64,000 bases of DNA from CAWHQZ01 sp963831645 (GCA_963831645.1 CAWHQZ010000013.1:310001-374000), one strand, 5' to 3'; numbered from the stretch's first letter, positions 9,036-19,403 are shown. Numbers and translations are program-made. The notes: generated from the sequence alone by a model not told the origin.

Positions 9036-11117
9036 CTACCTCGCGAAGGCGACCGCGTTGCCGGCGTCGACGTTGAGGAAGTTGCCGGTGGACTTCGACG
9101 AGATGTCGGAGGCGAAGAAATATACGGCTTCGGCGACGTCTTCGGGATAGACGGACCGCTGCAGCAGCGAGCGCTTGCGGTAGTGTTCCTCGAGCTCGTT
9201 CTCGCCGATGTTCAATGCGGCGGCACGCTGCTTGCGCCAGGCGCCCTGCCAGATTTTGGAGCCGCGCAGGACCGCATCCGGGTTGACGACGTTGACGCGG
9301 ATGCCGAACGGAGCACCTTCCAGCGCCAGGCAGCGGGCGAGATGGAGTTCCGCCGCCTTGACGGCGCAATAGGCCGAGGCGCCTGCTGAGGCCGCGAGGC
9401 CGTTCTTCGAGCCGATGAAGATGATCGAGCCACCGAGCCCCTGCCGCTTCATCAGGCGGTAGCCTTCGCGAGCGACCAGAAAGTAACCGGTTCCAAGAAC
9501 CGACATGTTCCTGTTCCACAGCTCGAGCGTCGTGTCCTCGACGGCTGCCGCGAGCGATGATGCCGGCATTGTTGACGACGATGTCGAGGCCGGCGAACGA
9601 CCGCACCACTTCGTTCACCGCATTCACGACCTCGCTCTCACTCGTCACGTCCACAGGAATGCCCAGCACATTGTCCTTGCCGTGGGACGCTGCGAGATTG
9701 GCGACAGTTTCGTCCAGTGACGCGCGGTCAATGTCGGCGAGTGCGACGCAGGCGCCTTCCGCGAGGAGCCGCGTGGCAATGGCGGAACCGATGCCGCCCG
9801 ATCCCCCGGTCACCAGCGCCACGCGGCCGCTGAGGCCCTTGGGCTTCGGCAGACGCTTGAGCTTTGCCTCTTCGAGCAGCCAATACTCGATGTCGAAGGC
9901 TTCCTGCTCCGGCAGGCCGTGATAGACCGAAACGCCCGAGGCGCCGCGCATCACGTTGATGGCGTTGACATAGAATTCGGCGGCGATGCGCGCCGTCGGC
10001 CTTGTCCTTGGCGAAGGAGAGCATGCCGAGCCGGGGAATGAGGTAGATGACCGCATTGGGATCGCGCATGGCGGGCGAATTCGCATGCTTGCAGCGCTCG
10101 TAATAGGCGGCGTACTCGGGCGCGATAATCTTCGATCAGCTCATCGAGACGATCCGCGTCGGCGTCGTCGGGGATGATCAGCGGCCGGATCTTGGTGCGC
10201 AGGAAATGGTCCGGGCAGGAAGTGCCGAGCGGCGCCAGTTCTGCAAGCTGCGTTCGAGTTCACGAATTCCAGGATCTTCCGGGCGTCGGCCACGAAATGG
10301 CCGATCTTGGGCTCGTCGCTGCGAGATGCGGCCGCGGATTGCGGGCATGAGGCGCAGCGCGGCGGCCGCGCTGGCGTGCTGGTCGAGAGCCTCGACCGCG
10401 CTGCCTCCGAAGGCAGGCTTCCGGCGGTTCGCCTCCAGCCAGGCGGCGGCTTTGTTGATGATGCGCAGCGTCGTTTCGTAGCACGCTCTTCGCGTCACCG
10501 GCCCAGGTGAACAAGCCGTGGCTGCCGAGTACGACGCCGACATAGCCCGGGTGGTTCTCCGCCATCTCGGCCGAGCTTGATGCCGAGATCGATGCCCGGC
10601 CGCTGCCAGGGCAGGTAGCCTATCTCCTTGCCGAAGATTTCCCTGGTGAGCCGCTCGGCGTCCCGCGACGCGGCGATGGCGATCGACGGCGTCGGAATGG
10701 ACATGATCGACATGCCTGTAGCGGCACGTAGCCGTGCAGGCAGGTGTCGATCGACGGCGGCGCGCGGGTTGAGACCGAAAGTGCAGTGGTTCAGGTTGTG
10801 GACCATCTCGTCTTCCTGGTCGAGGCTCGCGGTAGAGGCCTTTCAGCGCATTCAAGCTTGTCGAGATAGAGGGTGGCGAAGCCATCGAGCTTCATCGAGC
10901 CGAGATCGCCGCCCGAACCCTTCACCCAGAGCACGCGCACCGGCTGACGAGTCAGCGGATCGGCCATCTCGATCTTCGCCGAGGTGTTGCCGCCGCCGAA
11001 GTTGGTTATGCGCACGTCCGCGCCGAGCAGGTTGGAGCGATAGAGCAGGAGCCCGGGCTCATCGAGACTGGCGGCCTTGTCGTCCCACAGAAACTCGACT
11101 GTCGCTCTGTCTGTCAT
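9036..11117 (-). CDS. rhaD: Bifunctional rhamnulose-1-P aldolase / short-chain dehydrogenase, multiply frameshifted
   Basis: Assembled from consecutive fragments in changing frames. The N-terminal class II aldolase begins MTDRATVEFLWDDKA (ATG 11117) and continues through ITNFGGGNTSAK, VKGSGGDLGSM, MVHNLNHCTFGLN and VVLGSHGLFTW. The C-terminal short-chain dehydrogenase has TGGSGGIGSAIATRL (NAD loop), NNAGI, the catalytic SAYCAVKAAE (Tyr-x3-Lys) and the C-terminal SSKSTGNFLNVDAG. This order and ~690-residue length define the aldolase-dehydrogenase fusion of rhizobial rhamnose pathways, which cleaves rhamnulose-1-phosphate and is predicted to oxidise lactaldehyde. At least six single-base frame breaks occur (about 9560, 10005, 10120, 10250, 10500-10590, 10800-10870), with all domain cores readable. 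Confidence 0.85.
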
Positions 11118-11346
11118 CACAAATTCACTAGCCTGTTCACGAAGTGGAATCACTTGGCAACAAGAACCGTGGAGCCTGCCCATTATCGTCTTACCGGCGA
11201 AAGCCGGTATCCCGCTTGCAGCTTCTCGGCCGCTGAAACGTCCAAGCTGGATTGCGGCTCCGATACGAGAGGCGGTGGACATGGCTCGGGAGAGACTGGT
11301 TGCAAGTGCGCGCCAATCGCCTCCGATCGGCGCGCCGCTGCTGATG

Positions 11347-12454
11347 CTAGAAATCGAACTGGCCGATGTTCTCCTTGGTGAAGACGAAGGGCGGGCCGAG
11401 CAGGATTTCCGAGCCGTTGACCACCTGCAGGTCGCCCAGCTTGCCGGCCTTGACCGAGGTGGCGCCCGCCTTCAGTGCGCCATCGGCCACGGCGCGCAGC
11501 ACTTGCATCGCCGCGTAGCCGAGATCGACCGGATTCCACAGTACCACCGACTTCACGCAGTCCTTTTCGACATAGGGCTTCATGGCGTTCGGCGTTGCGA
11601 GACCGACGACGGCGATTGTTCCGCACTTGCCGGCCTGGGTAACCGCCTCGGCAGAAGCAGGTGTCGCGACCGATGTCATGCCGAAGATGCCCTTGAGCTC
11701 ATCGCCATGCTTGTTGATGAGCGTGGTCGCCTGGTTGAAGGACAGGTTATTGTCTTCCTGCGCTTCGACCGTCTCGAGCCACTTCATCTTGGGATGGCAC
11801 GCGGCGGCATAGGCCGCCATCTCGGCGATCCAGCGGGCCTGGTTGGGCGTGGTGAAGGTCGAGGTGACGATGGCAAAGGCGCCTTCCTCGCCGATCTCCT
11901 TCGCCATGTTGTCGATCAACGATCTTGGCGATGCCGTTGAACTCGGCCTGGTTGACGAACCACTGACGGGCATCGGGCGTCGAGTTGGCGTCGTAACCCA
12001 CCACATTGATGCCTTTCGACAACGCCTTCTTCAGCACCGGGGCGATGGCGACCGGATCGTTGGCGGCGAACAGGATGCCGTCGACGCCGGAGGTGATGTA
12101 GTTGTCGATGAAGGTGATCTGCTCGTCGATGTTGGCCTTGGTCGGACCGTCGGTCTTGGCGTCGACGTTGCCGAGCTCGGCGGCGGCGTCGGAGATGCCT
12201 TTCGAGGTCGCATTGAAGTAGCCGATGCCGATCAGCTTCGGGATATCGACGACGGTGATCTTCTTGCCCGCGCGGTCAGGGGCACCCGTAGGCTCGCCGC
12301 CGTCGTAGGGCTTGGCGGCCATGGTTCCGGGCGTGCCGTCGCAGGCCAGCGGATTGGTCGGCAGGTCGTCGCCGCCGGTCCAGGCGGAGGCGGCCAACGC
12401 CGTTCCGCTCATGAGACCGAGGCTGAGAACGATACCCAAAGCCAGTTTTTTCAT
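11347..12454 (-). CDS. Sugar ABC transporter substrate-binding protein (probably rhamnose), frameshifted
   Basis: A periplasmic binding protein of the ribose/autoinducer-2/rhamnose class. It has a clear signal peptide (MKKLALGIVLSLGLM ... ALAA), then the first lobe (ITVVDIPKLIGIGYF, FIDNYITSGVDGILFAANDP) and the second lobe (GIFGMTSVATPASAEA, VVLWNPVDLGYAAMQ). The frame breaks near 11923: deleting one base converts AKIVDRQHG into AKSLIDNMAKEIG and restores about 368 residues. It is upstream of two permeases and an ATPase in one orientation. Rhamnose is inferred from the flanking rhaD, rhaI and RhaK-like kinase genes. Confidence 0.82.
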
Positions 12455-12520
12455 AACTAACGCTCCGTTTCCTGTCCTGCTCCATTGGCGGATGGTCGCG
12501 CAGGACCTCTTTGCGGTTAC

Positions 12521-13465
12521 TCAGCCGCCCCTGTTCCATTCGAAAACGGCGCTGACCAGAATGGCCGCGATCAGCACGACGCCGATGACTACGATCGTTC
12601 CATCACCCTTAACGCCGGAGAGCGCAAGGCCGTTCTTCAAAGCCTGGATCAGTATCAGCCCGAGCGCCGTTCCGACGATGGTGCCCCGGCCGCCGAATAT
12701 GCTGGTGCCGCCAAGGACGACGCCCGTGATCACGTCAAGCTCGAGCCCCGTTCCCATGTCGGATCGAGTGGTCGTCACACGCGACACGAACACGACGGCT
12801 GCGAGCGCCGACAGGAAGCCCGCCGCGGAATAGATCCACAGCTTCGTGGCATTCACCCGGATGCCGGAGAAGCGGGCGACGGTCTCGTTGGCGCCGATGG
12901 CGTAGGTGGCGCGGCCGAACGGCGTCATGCCGAGCACAACGGCCGCGGTGAGCGCCAGGGTGCCGAGCAGCCAGAGCTGGAGCGGCACGCCGAGCACTTC
13001 GCCCTGGCCGAAAAAGAAGAACCATTCCGGATAGCCGCGTACCGAGCGGGCTTCGCTGATGCCCTCGGCGAGGCCGCGATAGAGGGCGAGCGTAGCCAGC
13101 GTGGCGATCAGCGGAGGCACGTTGAACCGCGTGATGATGAGCCCATTGCCGAACCCCGCCAGTGTTCCGCATGCCAGGGCGCCGGCGATGGCAAGCGGCA
13201 AGGGCATCCCTGCGTCCTTCCAGAACACGCCGAGCAGGATGGCCGCAAGGCCCAGAATCGATCCGACCGACAGGTCGATGCCGCCCGTGACGATGACGAA
13301 GGTCATGGCCAGTGCCACCAGACCCACTTCCGACATGAGGCGGCCCTGGTTCAGGAGGTTCTCCGCAGTAAAGAACTTGTCGGACAGGAAGGCGAGGACG
13401 ATCAGGGCGCCAACGGTCAGTGCTGCCAGAACGGTTTCGTGGCGCAAGACCTTTGCGGCAGTCAC
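12521..13465 (-). CDS. Sugar ABC transporter permease 1
   Basis: A 314-residue hydrophobic protein of the ribose/rhamnose (BPD_transp_2) permease family with about nine membrane segments. Family landmarks are GLVALAMTFVIVTGGIDLSVG, the TRFNVPPLIATLATL loop and GVVLGGTSIFGGRGTIVGT near the C-terminus. It pairs with the next permease, which overlaps its start by 4 bp, to form the membrane channel of the transporter fed by the binding protein at 11347-12454. The reading frame is complete and the length normal. Confidence 0.92.
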   Translation of the reverse strand: MTAAKVLRHETVLAALTVGALIVLAFLSDKFFTAENLLNQGRLMSEVGLVALAMTFVIVTGGIDLSVGSILGLAAILLGVFWKDAGMPLPLAIAGALACGTLAGFGNGLIITRFNVPPLIATLATLALYRGLAEGISEARSVRGYPEWFFFFGQGEVLGVPLQLWLLGTLALTAAVVLGMTPFGRATYAIGANETVARFSGIRVNATKLWIYSAAGFLSALAAVVFVSRVTTTRSDMGTGLELDVITGVVLGGTSIFGGRGTIVGTALGLILIQALKNGLALSGVKGDGTIVVIGVVLIAAILVSAVFEWNRGG

Positions 13466-14442
13466 CGGGACCTCCGGCGGCGCGCCATGTCGGCCAGCAC
13501 GGTCGCCAGGATCATGAGACCCAGCACCGCCCGCAGCCAGTAGGCGGAGACGTTGAGGAAGATCAGCGCAGATCCGATGCAGGCAAACAGAACGGCGGCC
13601 AGCGTGGAGCCGATCACCGTTCCCGTACCGCCGAGGATGGACACGCCACCGATGACCGAGGCGGTAATGACGGTGAGCTCGAGGTTCGGGGGAACGGTGG
13701 ACTGGATGACCTGCAACTGCGTGGCAAACAGGATGCCGGCGATGCCGGCGAAAAGCCCATGCAGGGCGAAGACGCCGACCACGGTTCGTTCAGGATCGAT
13801 CCCGGCGGCGCGGGCTGCCTCGAGGTTGCCGCCCACGGCATAGACGGCGCGGCCGAAATCCGTATAGCGCATGAACAGAGCGGCGAGGATGGTCAGCACG
13901 ACCATGAAGTAGACCGGCGAGGGAATGCCGAAAAGACGTACCTGGGCGATCATGAACTCGCCCGGCATGTCGGTGATCCAGGCGCCTCCGGTGGCGCTGA
14001 TGAGTCCGCCCTTGAGGATCGACAGCATGCCAAGGGTAACGACGATGGAAGGAATGCGCGTGTAGGCCACGAGCGCGCCAACCGCCGCATTGACCGCGAC
14101 GGCGAACAGGATGGGCGCAAGCCAGGCGATCCACACCGGATAGCCCGATACGGCAAGCGTGCCGGCGATCGTGGCGATGACGCCGATGAGTGAGCCGACC
14201 GACACGTCGATGTGACCCGAGATGATCACCATCGACATGCCGATGGCGGCCACGGCGATGTAGGCATTGCCCGCGAATATCGAGTTGATATTGGTGTCGG
14301 ACAGAAAACGCGGATTGACCGCGCCGACCACCACGAACAGAACGACGATCGAGAAAAGAACCACAAGCTCTTGGCCATAGCCGCCCAGGAAGCGCTGGAA
14401 GGCGGAACGGCCGACCGGCGCTATCGCCGTCGCGACGCTCAC
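13462..14442 (-). CDS. Sugar ABC transporter permease 2
   Basis: A 326-residue member of the same permease family as its neighbour. Hallmarks are AYIAVAAIGMSMVIISGHIDVSVGS, TRIPSIVVTLGMLSILKGG and TASVIGGVSILGGTGTVIGS. The ATGA overlaps on both sides (13462-13465 and 14439-14442) place it in the middle of the ATPase-permease-permease unit. Two different permeases with one double-headed ATPase is the usual make-up of rhamnose-type and AI-2-type importers. No frame break or missing motif was seen. Confidence 0.92.
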   Translation of the reverse strand: MSVATAIAPVGRSAFQRFLGGYGQELVVLFSIVVLFVVVGAVNPRFLSDTNINSIFAGNAYIAVAAIGMSMVIISGHIDVSVGSLIGVIATIAGTLAVSGYPVWIAWLAPILFAVAVNAAVGALVAYTRIPSIVVTLGMLSILKGGLISATGGAWITDMPGEFMIAQVRLFGIPSPVYFMVVLTILAALFMRYTDFGRAVYAVGGNLEAARAAGIDPERTVVGVFALHGLFAGIAGILFATQLQVIQSTVPPNLELTVITASVIGGVSILGGTGTVIGSTLAAVLFACIGSALIFLNVSAYWLRAVLGLMILATVLADMARRRRSR

Positions 14443-15947
14443 GCGGCTTGCCTGCTGCCGACCGCATGGGTCATGGCGGCGCCGACCGCTTCGGGAGTTG
14501 CTTCTTCCCTGCCGAATTCGGCGACGATGCGGCCGCCGCTCATGACCAGCACCCGGTCGCTCATGCCGAGAACTTCAGGCAATTCGCTGGAGATCATCAG
14601 GATCGCCATGCCCTCGGCAGCCAGCTTTCGCATCAGCAGGTGGATTTCCGCCTTGGCGGCCACATCGATGCCGCGGGTCGGCTCGTCCATGACGAGAATG
14701 CGCGGGTTGGTGGCCAGCCACTTGCCCAGCACGACCTTCTGCTGATTGCCGCCTGACAGCTCGCGCACGATCTGTTCGGATCCGCGAGTGCGAATGCCGA
14801 AGCGGCGGATCGCCGTGCGGGCTTCCTCCGCAACGCGCGCCGTGTCGATGATGAAACCGCGAGCCAGGCGCTTGAGAAGCACGAGCGCCACGTTTTCGGC
14901 AACCGTGTACGAGCGGATCAGGCCCTGCTGGCCGCGGTCTTCGGGGATGAGAGCGATGCCGAGGTCTCTTGCGGAATCGGGACCACCGATCGTGGCGGGC
15001 TTCCCGTCAATCAGGATTTCGCCAGCCGTAGCGGGCGTGACCCCAAAAATCGTGAGAGCCAGTTCCGTTCGACCCGATCCGACGAGACCGGCGAGCCCCA
15101 CGATCTCACCGCGCCGGAGAGACAGCGATACTTCCCGGACCGCCGATCGGTACGAGACGCCGCGCAACTCGAGTGTGATGTCGCCGCTGGTACCCTGCTT
15201 TTTCGGATAGAGCCGGTCGACCGAGCGCCCCACCATCATCGATACGAGGCGGCTTTCGTCGACTTCGCCGATGTCTTTGGTCCCGACATAGGCGCCGTCG
15301 CGAAGCACGGTGGCGCGGTCGGCGAGGGCAAACACCTCGGCCAGGCGGTGGCTGACGTAGACGACGGCGACCCCGCGTGATTTCAGGTTGCGGACGATCT
15401 CCATGAGCCTGTTGACGTCGGCTTCGGCAAGCGCTGCAGTCGGCTCGTCCATGATGACGACGCGTGCGTCCTGGGAAAGCGCCCGCGCAATCTCGACCCG
15501 CTGCCGGTTGGCGACGGAAAGTCGCCCGACCCTTTCATCGACGTCGAGCTCGCGGCTGTCGAGGGAGTCGAGCAGCCCGCGGGCTCGCCGGCGCATCTCG
15601 GCCCAGTCCAGAATTCTCCATCTGGTCTTAGGCGCCTGGCCGAGAAAGATGTTTTCAGCGACGGTAAGTTCCGGGCAGAGCAATAATTCCTGATGTACCG
15701 TCGAGATGCCCGCCGCATGGGCCTCCCGGGCGGAGGTGAACCTGATCGTGCTTCCGCCGACGAGGATCTCTCCTTCATCAGGCTGATAAAGCCCCGCCAT
15801 CACCTTGATCAGCGTTGACTTGCCGGCCCCGTTCTCGCCCAGCAGCGCATGAACCTCACCCTGGCGCACGTCAAAGGATACATCCTTCAGCGCATGGATG
15901 CCGGCGAACGACTTGGAGATGCCGCGAAGTTCGATTGCGGGAGACAC
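14439..15947 (-). CDS. Sugar ABC transporter ATPase, two nucleotide-binding domains
   Basis: About 502 residues with two tandem ATPase domains, as in the RbsA/MglA/RhaT class. Domain 1 has Walker A GENGAGKST, signature LSVANRQRVEIARAL and Walker B VVIMDEPTAAL. Domain 2 has a degenerate Walker A (GLVGSGRTEL), signature LSGGNQQKVVLGKWL and Walker B ILVMDEPTRGID. The GTG at 15947 gives the usual short leader before IELRGISKSF; an open frame extends to 16055 but has no family match. It is divergent from the RhaK-like kinase, and the 126 bp between them should hold promoters for both. Confidence 0.92.
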   Translation of the reverse strand: MSPAIELRGISKSFAGIHALKDVSFDVRQGEVHALLGENGAGKSTLIKVMAGLYQPDEGEILVGGSTIRFTSAREAHAAGISTVHQELLLCPELTVAENIFLGQAPKTRWRILDWAEMRRRARGLLDSLDSRELDVDERVGRLSVANRQRVEIARALSQDARVVIMDEPTAALAEADVNRLMEIVRNLKSRGVAVVYVSHRLAEVFALADRATVLRDGAYVGTKDIGEVDESRLVSMMVGRSVDRLYPKKQGTSGDITLELRGVSYRSAVREVSLSLRRGEIVGLAGLVGSGRTELALTIFGVTPATAGEILIDGKPATIGGPDSARDLGIALIPEDRGQQGLIRSYTVAENVALVLLKRLARGFIIDTARVAEEARTAIRRFGIRTRGSEQIVRELSGGNQQKVVLGKWLATNPRILVMDEPTRGIDVAAKAEIHLLMRKLAAEGMAILMISSELPEVLGMSDRVLVMSGGRIVAEFGREEATPEAVGAAMTHAVGSRQAA

Positions 15948-16073
15948 CTCAGAAAGACCTGCCCAATGCCGCCAACTCGCAACTCCGCTTTCCCGAGACC
16001 AAGTATTGATGACAAAAAAAGCGATGCCGGGATAGGGTGATCGTCGCCAAGGCACTTATCCGGCCGAGCGCCC

Positions 16074-17441
16074 ATGAAAACCGATCTGCTGGCCGTCTTC
16101 GATCTCGGCAAGACCAACGCGAAGCTCCTGACTGTTTCCGCGACGACCGGCGCGATCGTTGCAAATGAGCGGACCGCCCCCGGGCTGCGCGTCGTCGATG
16201 GCGTCCGCCTGCTCGATCATGAGGGGCTCTGGCAGTGGCTCGGGGCAGCGCTTGAACGTGCCGTCCAGGAACAGAACGTCTCCGGACTGATGGTCAGTAC
16301 GCATGGCTGCTGTTTTGCCTTGATCGAAGGTGACCGTCTGGCATCCGGGATCATCGACTACGAACAGGCGGTTCCGGAGCATGTCGATCGGGCCTTCCGC
16401 GCGATGATTCCGCCCTTTGAAGAGACGTTTTCGCCTGATCTGCCGCAAGGTCTGAATTTCTCGCGGCATATCTTTTGGCGGGAGTCCCTCGAGCCGGCGT
16501 TGATGCAGCGGGTCGACGCGATCCTGGGCTACCCGCAATTCTGGGGCTGGCGCTTCACCGGCGCGAAGGTCTCCGAGGTCAGCTATTTCGGCTGTCATTC
16601 GCACCTGTGGCGGCCACTTGCGCGAGACTTCAGCTCGCTCGCCGACCGTCATGGCTGGCGCAATAGGTTTCCGGCCTTCCGGCGAGCCGGCGATATCATC
16701 GGGGAAACCCTTGTCGGCCATCGCCCGGTTGCCGTGCACAACGGCGTTCACGACAGCAACGCTGCGCTCTACTACTATCGAAGCCTCGGTCTTGAGGATT
16801 TCACTCTCGTTTCTACCGGCACTTGGGTCATCGTCTTCAACGCGGATTGCCCCCTGGAGGCGCTCGATCCGGATCGTGACATGCTCGCGAATGTTACAGT
16901 CGACGGCCAGCCGGTCGCGACCGCCCGCTTCATGGGCGGCAGGGAGTACGAGGCGATTTCGCACAATGCGCGCGTGCCGGTCTCCGCCACGGCTCTGCGA
17001 GCCACGATCCGGCGCGGGCAGTTCGCGCTTCCTTCGTTTGCCCGCGCTGGCCCCTTCTTACGCCGTCACGGCCGTTTTGCCGGGCCTGGTGCCGAGACGG
17101 GAGAGGAGCGGGCCGCACTCGCCACGCTCTATGTCGCGGGGATGATTGCGTTTGTGCTCGATCTGCTCGGATCGCGCAACGACATCGTCATCGACGGTGG
17201 GCTGGCCAGAAATCTGGCCCTGGTCCGACTTGTTGCCGCCCTGCGTCCGGGCCAACGGGTTCTGCGCTCGGAGACTGCCGAAGGCACCGCTCTTGGCGCC
17301 GCCGCCCTGGCTTTCGAGGCGCTCGGCAAGCGGGAGCCTTTTCGATCGCTCCTCGAAGATACGGAGCCCCTGGAGCTGCCGGGCCTCGGGACGTATTTCG
17401 CGGACTGGAAGGCAATGATCGCGAACGACCCAGCCCATTGA
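16074..17441 (+). CDS. FGGY-family sugar kinase, RhaK-like (rhamnulokinase)
   Basis: A 455-residue ASKHA-fold kinase. The phosphate-1 loop is FDLGKTNAKLLTV, characteristic of the rhizobial RhaK group rather than xylulokinases. It also has STHGCCFALIEG, the IIDYEQ active-site segment, TLVSTGTWVIVFN and DIVIDGGLARN before the C-terminal adenosine motif GTALGAAALAFEALG. It probably phosphorylates rhamnulose to make the RhaD substrate. The gene faces away from the transporter operon. Its second half (from base 16764 to about 17374) is repeated 2,640 bp downstream with no gaps and a few percent substitutions. This copy is complete and presumably the functional one. Confidence 0.88.
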   Translation: MKTDLLAVFDLGKTNAKLLTVSATTGAIVANERTAPGLRVVDGVRLLDHEGLWQWLGAALERAVQEQNVSGLMVSTHGCCFALIEGDRLASGIIDYEQAVPEHVDRAFRAMIPPFEETFSPDLPQGLNFSRHIFWRESLEPALMQRVDAILGYPQFWGWRFTGAKVSEVSYFGCHSHLWRPLARDFSSLADRHGWRNRFPAFRRAGDIIGETLVGHRPVAVHNGVHDSNAALYYYRSLGLEDFTLVSTGTWVIVFNADCPLEALDPDRDMLANVTVDGQPVATARFMGGREYEAISHNARVPVSATALRATIRRGQFALPSFARAGPFLRRHGRFAGPGAETGEERAALATLYVAGMIAFVLDLLGSRNDIVIDGGLARNLALVRLVAALRPGQRVLRSETAEGTALGAAALAFEALGKREPFRSLLEDTEPLELPGLGTYFADWKAMIANDPAH

Positions 17442-17501
17442 ACTCAGCGCGCCAAACGTAGCCTCTGAAGTGCGAACGGGACAACGACTGAAGCGCGCTG
17501 C

Positions 17502-18014
17502 TCATCGACTCCAGCCAGTCGAAAAACGCAATGCACGGAACATCACGAAGGGATCACAGCAGGTTACGCCAAGTGTTCGGCACACGTCCGGAATATGTCG
17601 ATTTTGGCGAGTTCTCCCGGGCTTTGAGACCTCTGTGGTCACAACACATCTATCCGCTGGTGAGGCAAGTGCATACGCGATCAGAAACGGATCGCGACCC
17701 ATTTGCTCTATCTCATCATCAGTAAGGTCTGGAGCATATCCGTCCGTGATAACGCGGGACACGAGCGCAGGGTCTACCACCTCATCGAGCAATATGGCTT
17801 TCTTGTTTGCCTCATTCTTAATCCAAGCGAAGAGTAAGTCTCGTTCCTGATCGGTGCTGCCGTCTTTCACCTCCTCGTAGTTCTCCAGAGGCATCTTCAG
17901 ATCGCCAGCATCAGCCCTGTGAGCCAACCAAGACCAAAATTCTGGTACCGTGTTGACACCATATTAGAGAGTGTGCGCTGTGATCAGCACGTTGGCGTCC
18001 AAGAGATACAGCAC
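17502..18014 (-). CDS. DUF4411 family (PIN-like) protein, interrupted by a TAA codon
   Basis: The frame starts at GTG 18014 with LYLLDANVLITAHTL, the N-terminal strand and acidic residue of PIN-like nucleases. A TAA codon at 17964-17966 stands where the family has a Tyr. The same frame then continues with YGVNTVPEFWSWLA, VDPALVSRVITDGYAPDLTDDEIEQMGRDPF and CVVTTEVSK to 17502. So there is no frameshift, just one nonsense codon, with a possible restart at the ATG at 17927. DUF4411 proteins are usually paired with an HTH/ImmA-IrrE protein, as here, in predicted toxin-antitoxin modules. Either the module is inactivated or the stop is a sequencing error. Confidence 0.8.
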
Positions 18015-18016
18015 GC

Positions 18017-19219
18017 CTACACGACCTGTCCGATCGATACGACGCCGCTCAACAGCGGCGCGATGCTGCGTGGCTTGACACCGAGCACCTTGCTAGCTTT
18101 GGTGGGCGTCAAGACCCCATCGCTCATGCTTCGTGCTACGAAGTTCAGAAGGGCCGGGCCGATACGGTGACGGCGAACGACGTAGTAGTTGGGCCCGCCA
18201 TCGGTTTGCTGATCGCGTGCTCGCCGAGCCGCGCGACTTTGCAACCAGGCGGTTCGAAATTCTTGAGTCAATGCGCGCCAACTTTGCTCGTTAAGGACTC
18301 CTTCTCGAAAGAGGCGGTAGGCCACCATCGAACGGCTAAGAAGCCGGTCTTGCGCGAACTGCGTGATTAGAGAAGCAGTCTGCGCTGCGCTCGTTCGCGG
18401 ACCAATGCCGATCAAAGCCAGCTCATTGCCGGGTAATAGGAACGTGCTCGCGACGTCGCTACAGAATTGCTCGATACGAGTCTCGCCGAACATCCCGCTT
18501 ACACCGCTCGAACCGGGCCAAAGGTGCGCGAGCTCGTGCAGAAGTGTGAAAGTCCAAGCTGACTTTGCGTCTTGATCGTTGATCACGATGAACGGCGCTA
18601 TCGGGTCGGCCAGCGCAAAGCCACGGAACGCCGACACGTCTATGGATGTATGGTGGCTGCCTAGATCCCCTATCAGCAGCACGAATACACCAGCGGACTC
18701 AATTCTATTGCGAAGGAGGGCAAACGCTCCTTCCCAAGAGGCCTGAGCCCGATACTTCACGAGGTCGAGGCCAACTGTGCGCCTTATTGCCGCAAGCACA
18801 GCGCCAACACCGGCTTCGATTTTCATGGAGCCGACAAACGTGAGCGGAGCAACATCCTCGTCGTCCTTGAGAATGCTACGCACCATGTTCTGGCGTGCAC
18901 GGACGTCGCGTAAGAGGGCGTCAACCAGCGGCTCAGCCGCCGAGCTGCGTTCCGGCAAGCTCCGAAAGTCCTCGCCGCGATCCCCCTTTAGTGGTGGCGC
19001 TTGCATGTAGAAAGTCAGCAAGGGCCGATGGTACAGCTTTGCCATCTTCAGCAAGAGCGATCGAGAAACAGGCGCTTCGCCAGATTCAATGGCTACTAGC
19101 CGATCTGCAGCAGTAACGCCCCGAGCATCCTTGATCCCGAGGCGGAGGGCGGCCTGCTCAATCGAAAGGCCTGCGGTATCTCGGGCCCACGGTAGGATTT
19201 CTGGCTGCACGGCTGGCAT
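18017..19219 (-). CDS. XRE-family HTH / ImmA-IrrE metallopeptidase
   Basis: A 400-residue two-domain protein. Residues about 8-75 form an XRE-type helix-turn-helix (LSIEQAALRLGI ... LVAIESGEAPVSRSLLLKMAKLY). Residues about 160-300 form the ImmA/IrrE peptidase with the zinc motif HELAH at 228-232. Such proteins sense DNA damage or partners and cleave or bind regulators; in phage and ICE systems ImmA degrades the immunity repressor. Here it is immediately upstream of the DUF4411 gene, a recurring pair predicted to act as antitoxin and toxin. Codon use is less GC-biased than in neighbouring genes, which fits transfer. The pair is bracketed by duplicated kinase sequence. Confidence 0.88.
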   Translation of the reverse strand: MPAVQPEILPWARDTAGLSIEQAALRLGIKDARGVTAADRLVAIESGEAPVSRSLLLKMAKLYHRPLLTFYMQAPPLKGDRGEDFRSLPERSSAAEPLVDALLRDVRARQNMVRSILKDDEDVAPLTFVGSMKIEAGVGAVLAAIRRTVGLDLVKYRAQASWEGAFALLRNRIESAGVFVLLIGDLGSHHTSIDVSAFRGFALADPIAPFIVINDQDAKSAWTFTLLHELAHLWPGSSGVSGMFGETRIEQFCSDVASTFLLPGNELALIGIGPRTSAAQTASLITQFAQDRLLSRSMVAYRLFREGVLNEQSWRALTQEFRTAWLQSRAARRARDQQTDGGPNYYVVRRHRIGPALLNFVARSMSDGVLTPTKASKVLGVKPRSIAPLLSGVVSIGQVV

Positions 19220-19243
19220 ACGGCGAATCTTCGCATACGGGCG

Positions 19244-19402
19244 CGCCCCGCCGCGAGTACAAAATCATCGTTGATGGGAAGCCCATTGCCCTCCAAAAGG
19301 CTTCTGCTCCTGGGATGGTACCTAACTCAGCGCACCAGGCGCTCGCGTCCGTACAGCAGCAGCATTGCGACGATCACCACGCCGTAGATGATTTGTCGGC
19401 CG
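19244..19402. repeat. Direct repeat, left copy (~160 bp)
   Basis: Starts CGCCCCGCCGCGAGTACAAA and ends GATGATTTGTCGGCCGG. The same sequence, with a few substitutions and short indels, is at 20427-20590. The right-hand part corresponds to the last ~75 bp of the sugar permease gene at 20514-21500, so this copy is a displaced fragment of that gene's 3' end plus its downstream flank. It directly abuts the kinase fragment at 19404. Confidence 0.85.
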
Positions 19403-19403
19403 G

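Noticed and set aside
7738..10086. A single 782-residue protein fusing the dehydrogenase domain to the rhamnose isomerase
   Set aside because: The apparent fusion comes from two frame slips that cancel out. The middle part is not protein-like, and both genes have separate natural stop and start sites at 9036 and 9031.
12485..14193. Long plus-strand open frames opposite the sugar permeases
   Set aside because: Permease motifs on the minus strand explain the sequence; the plus-strand frames lack recognisable motifs.
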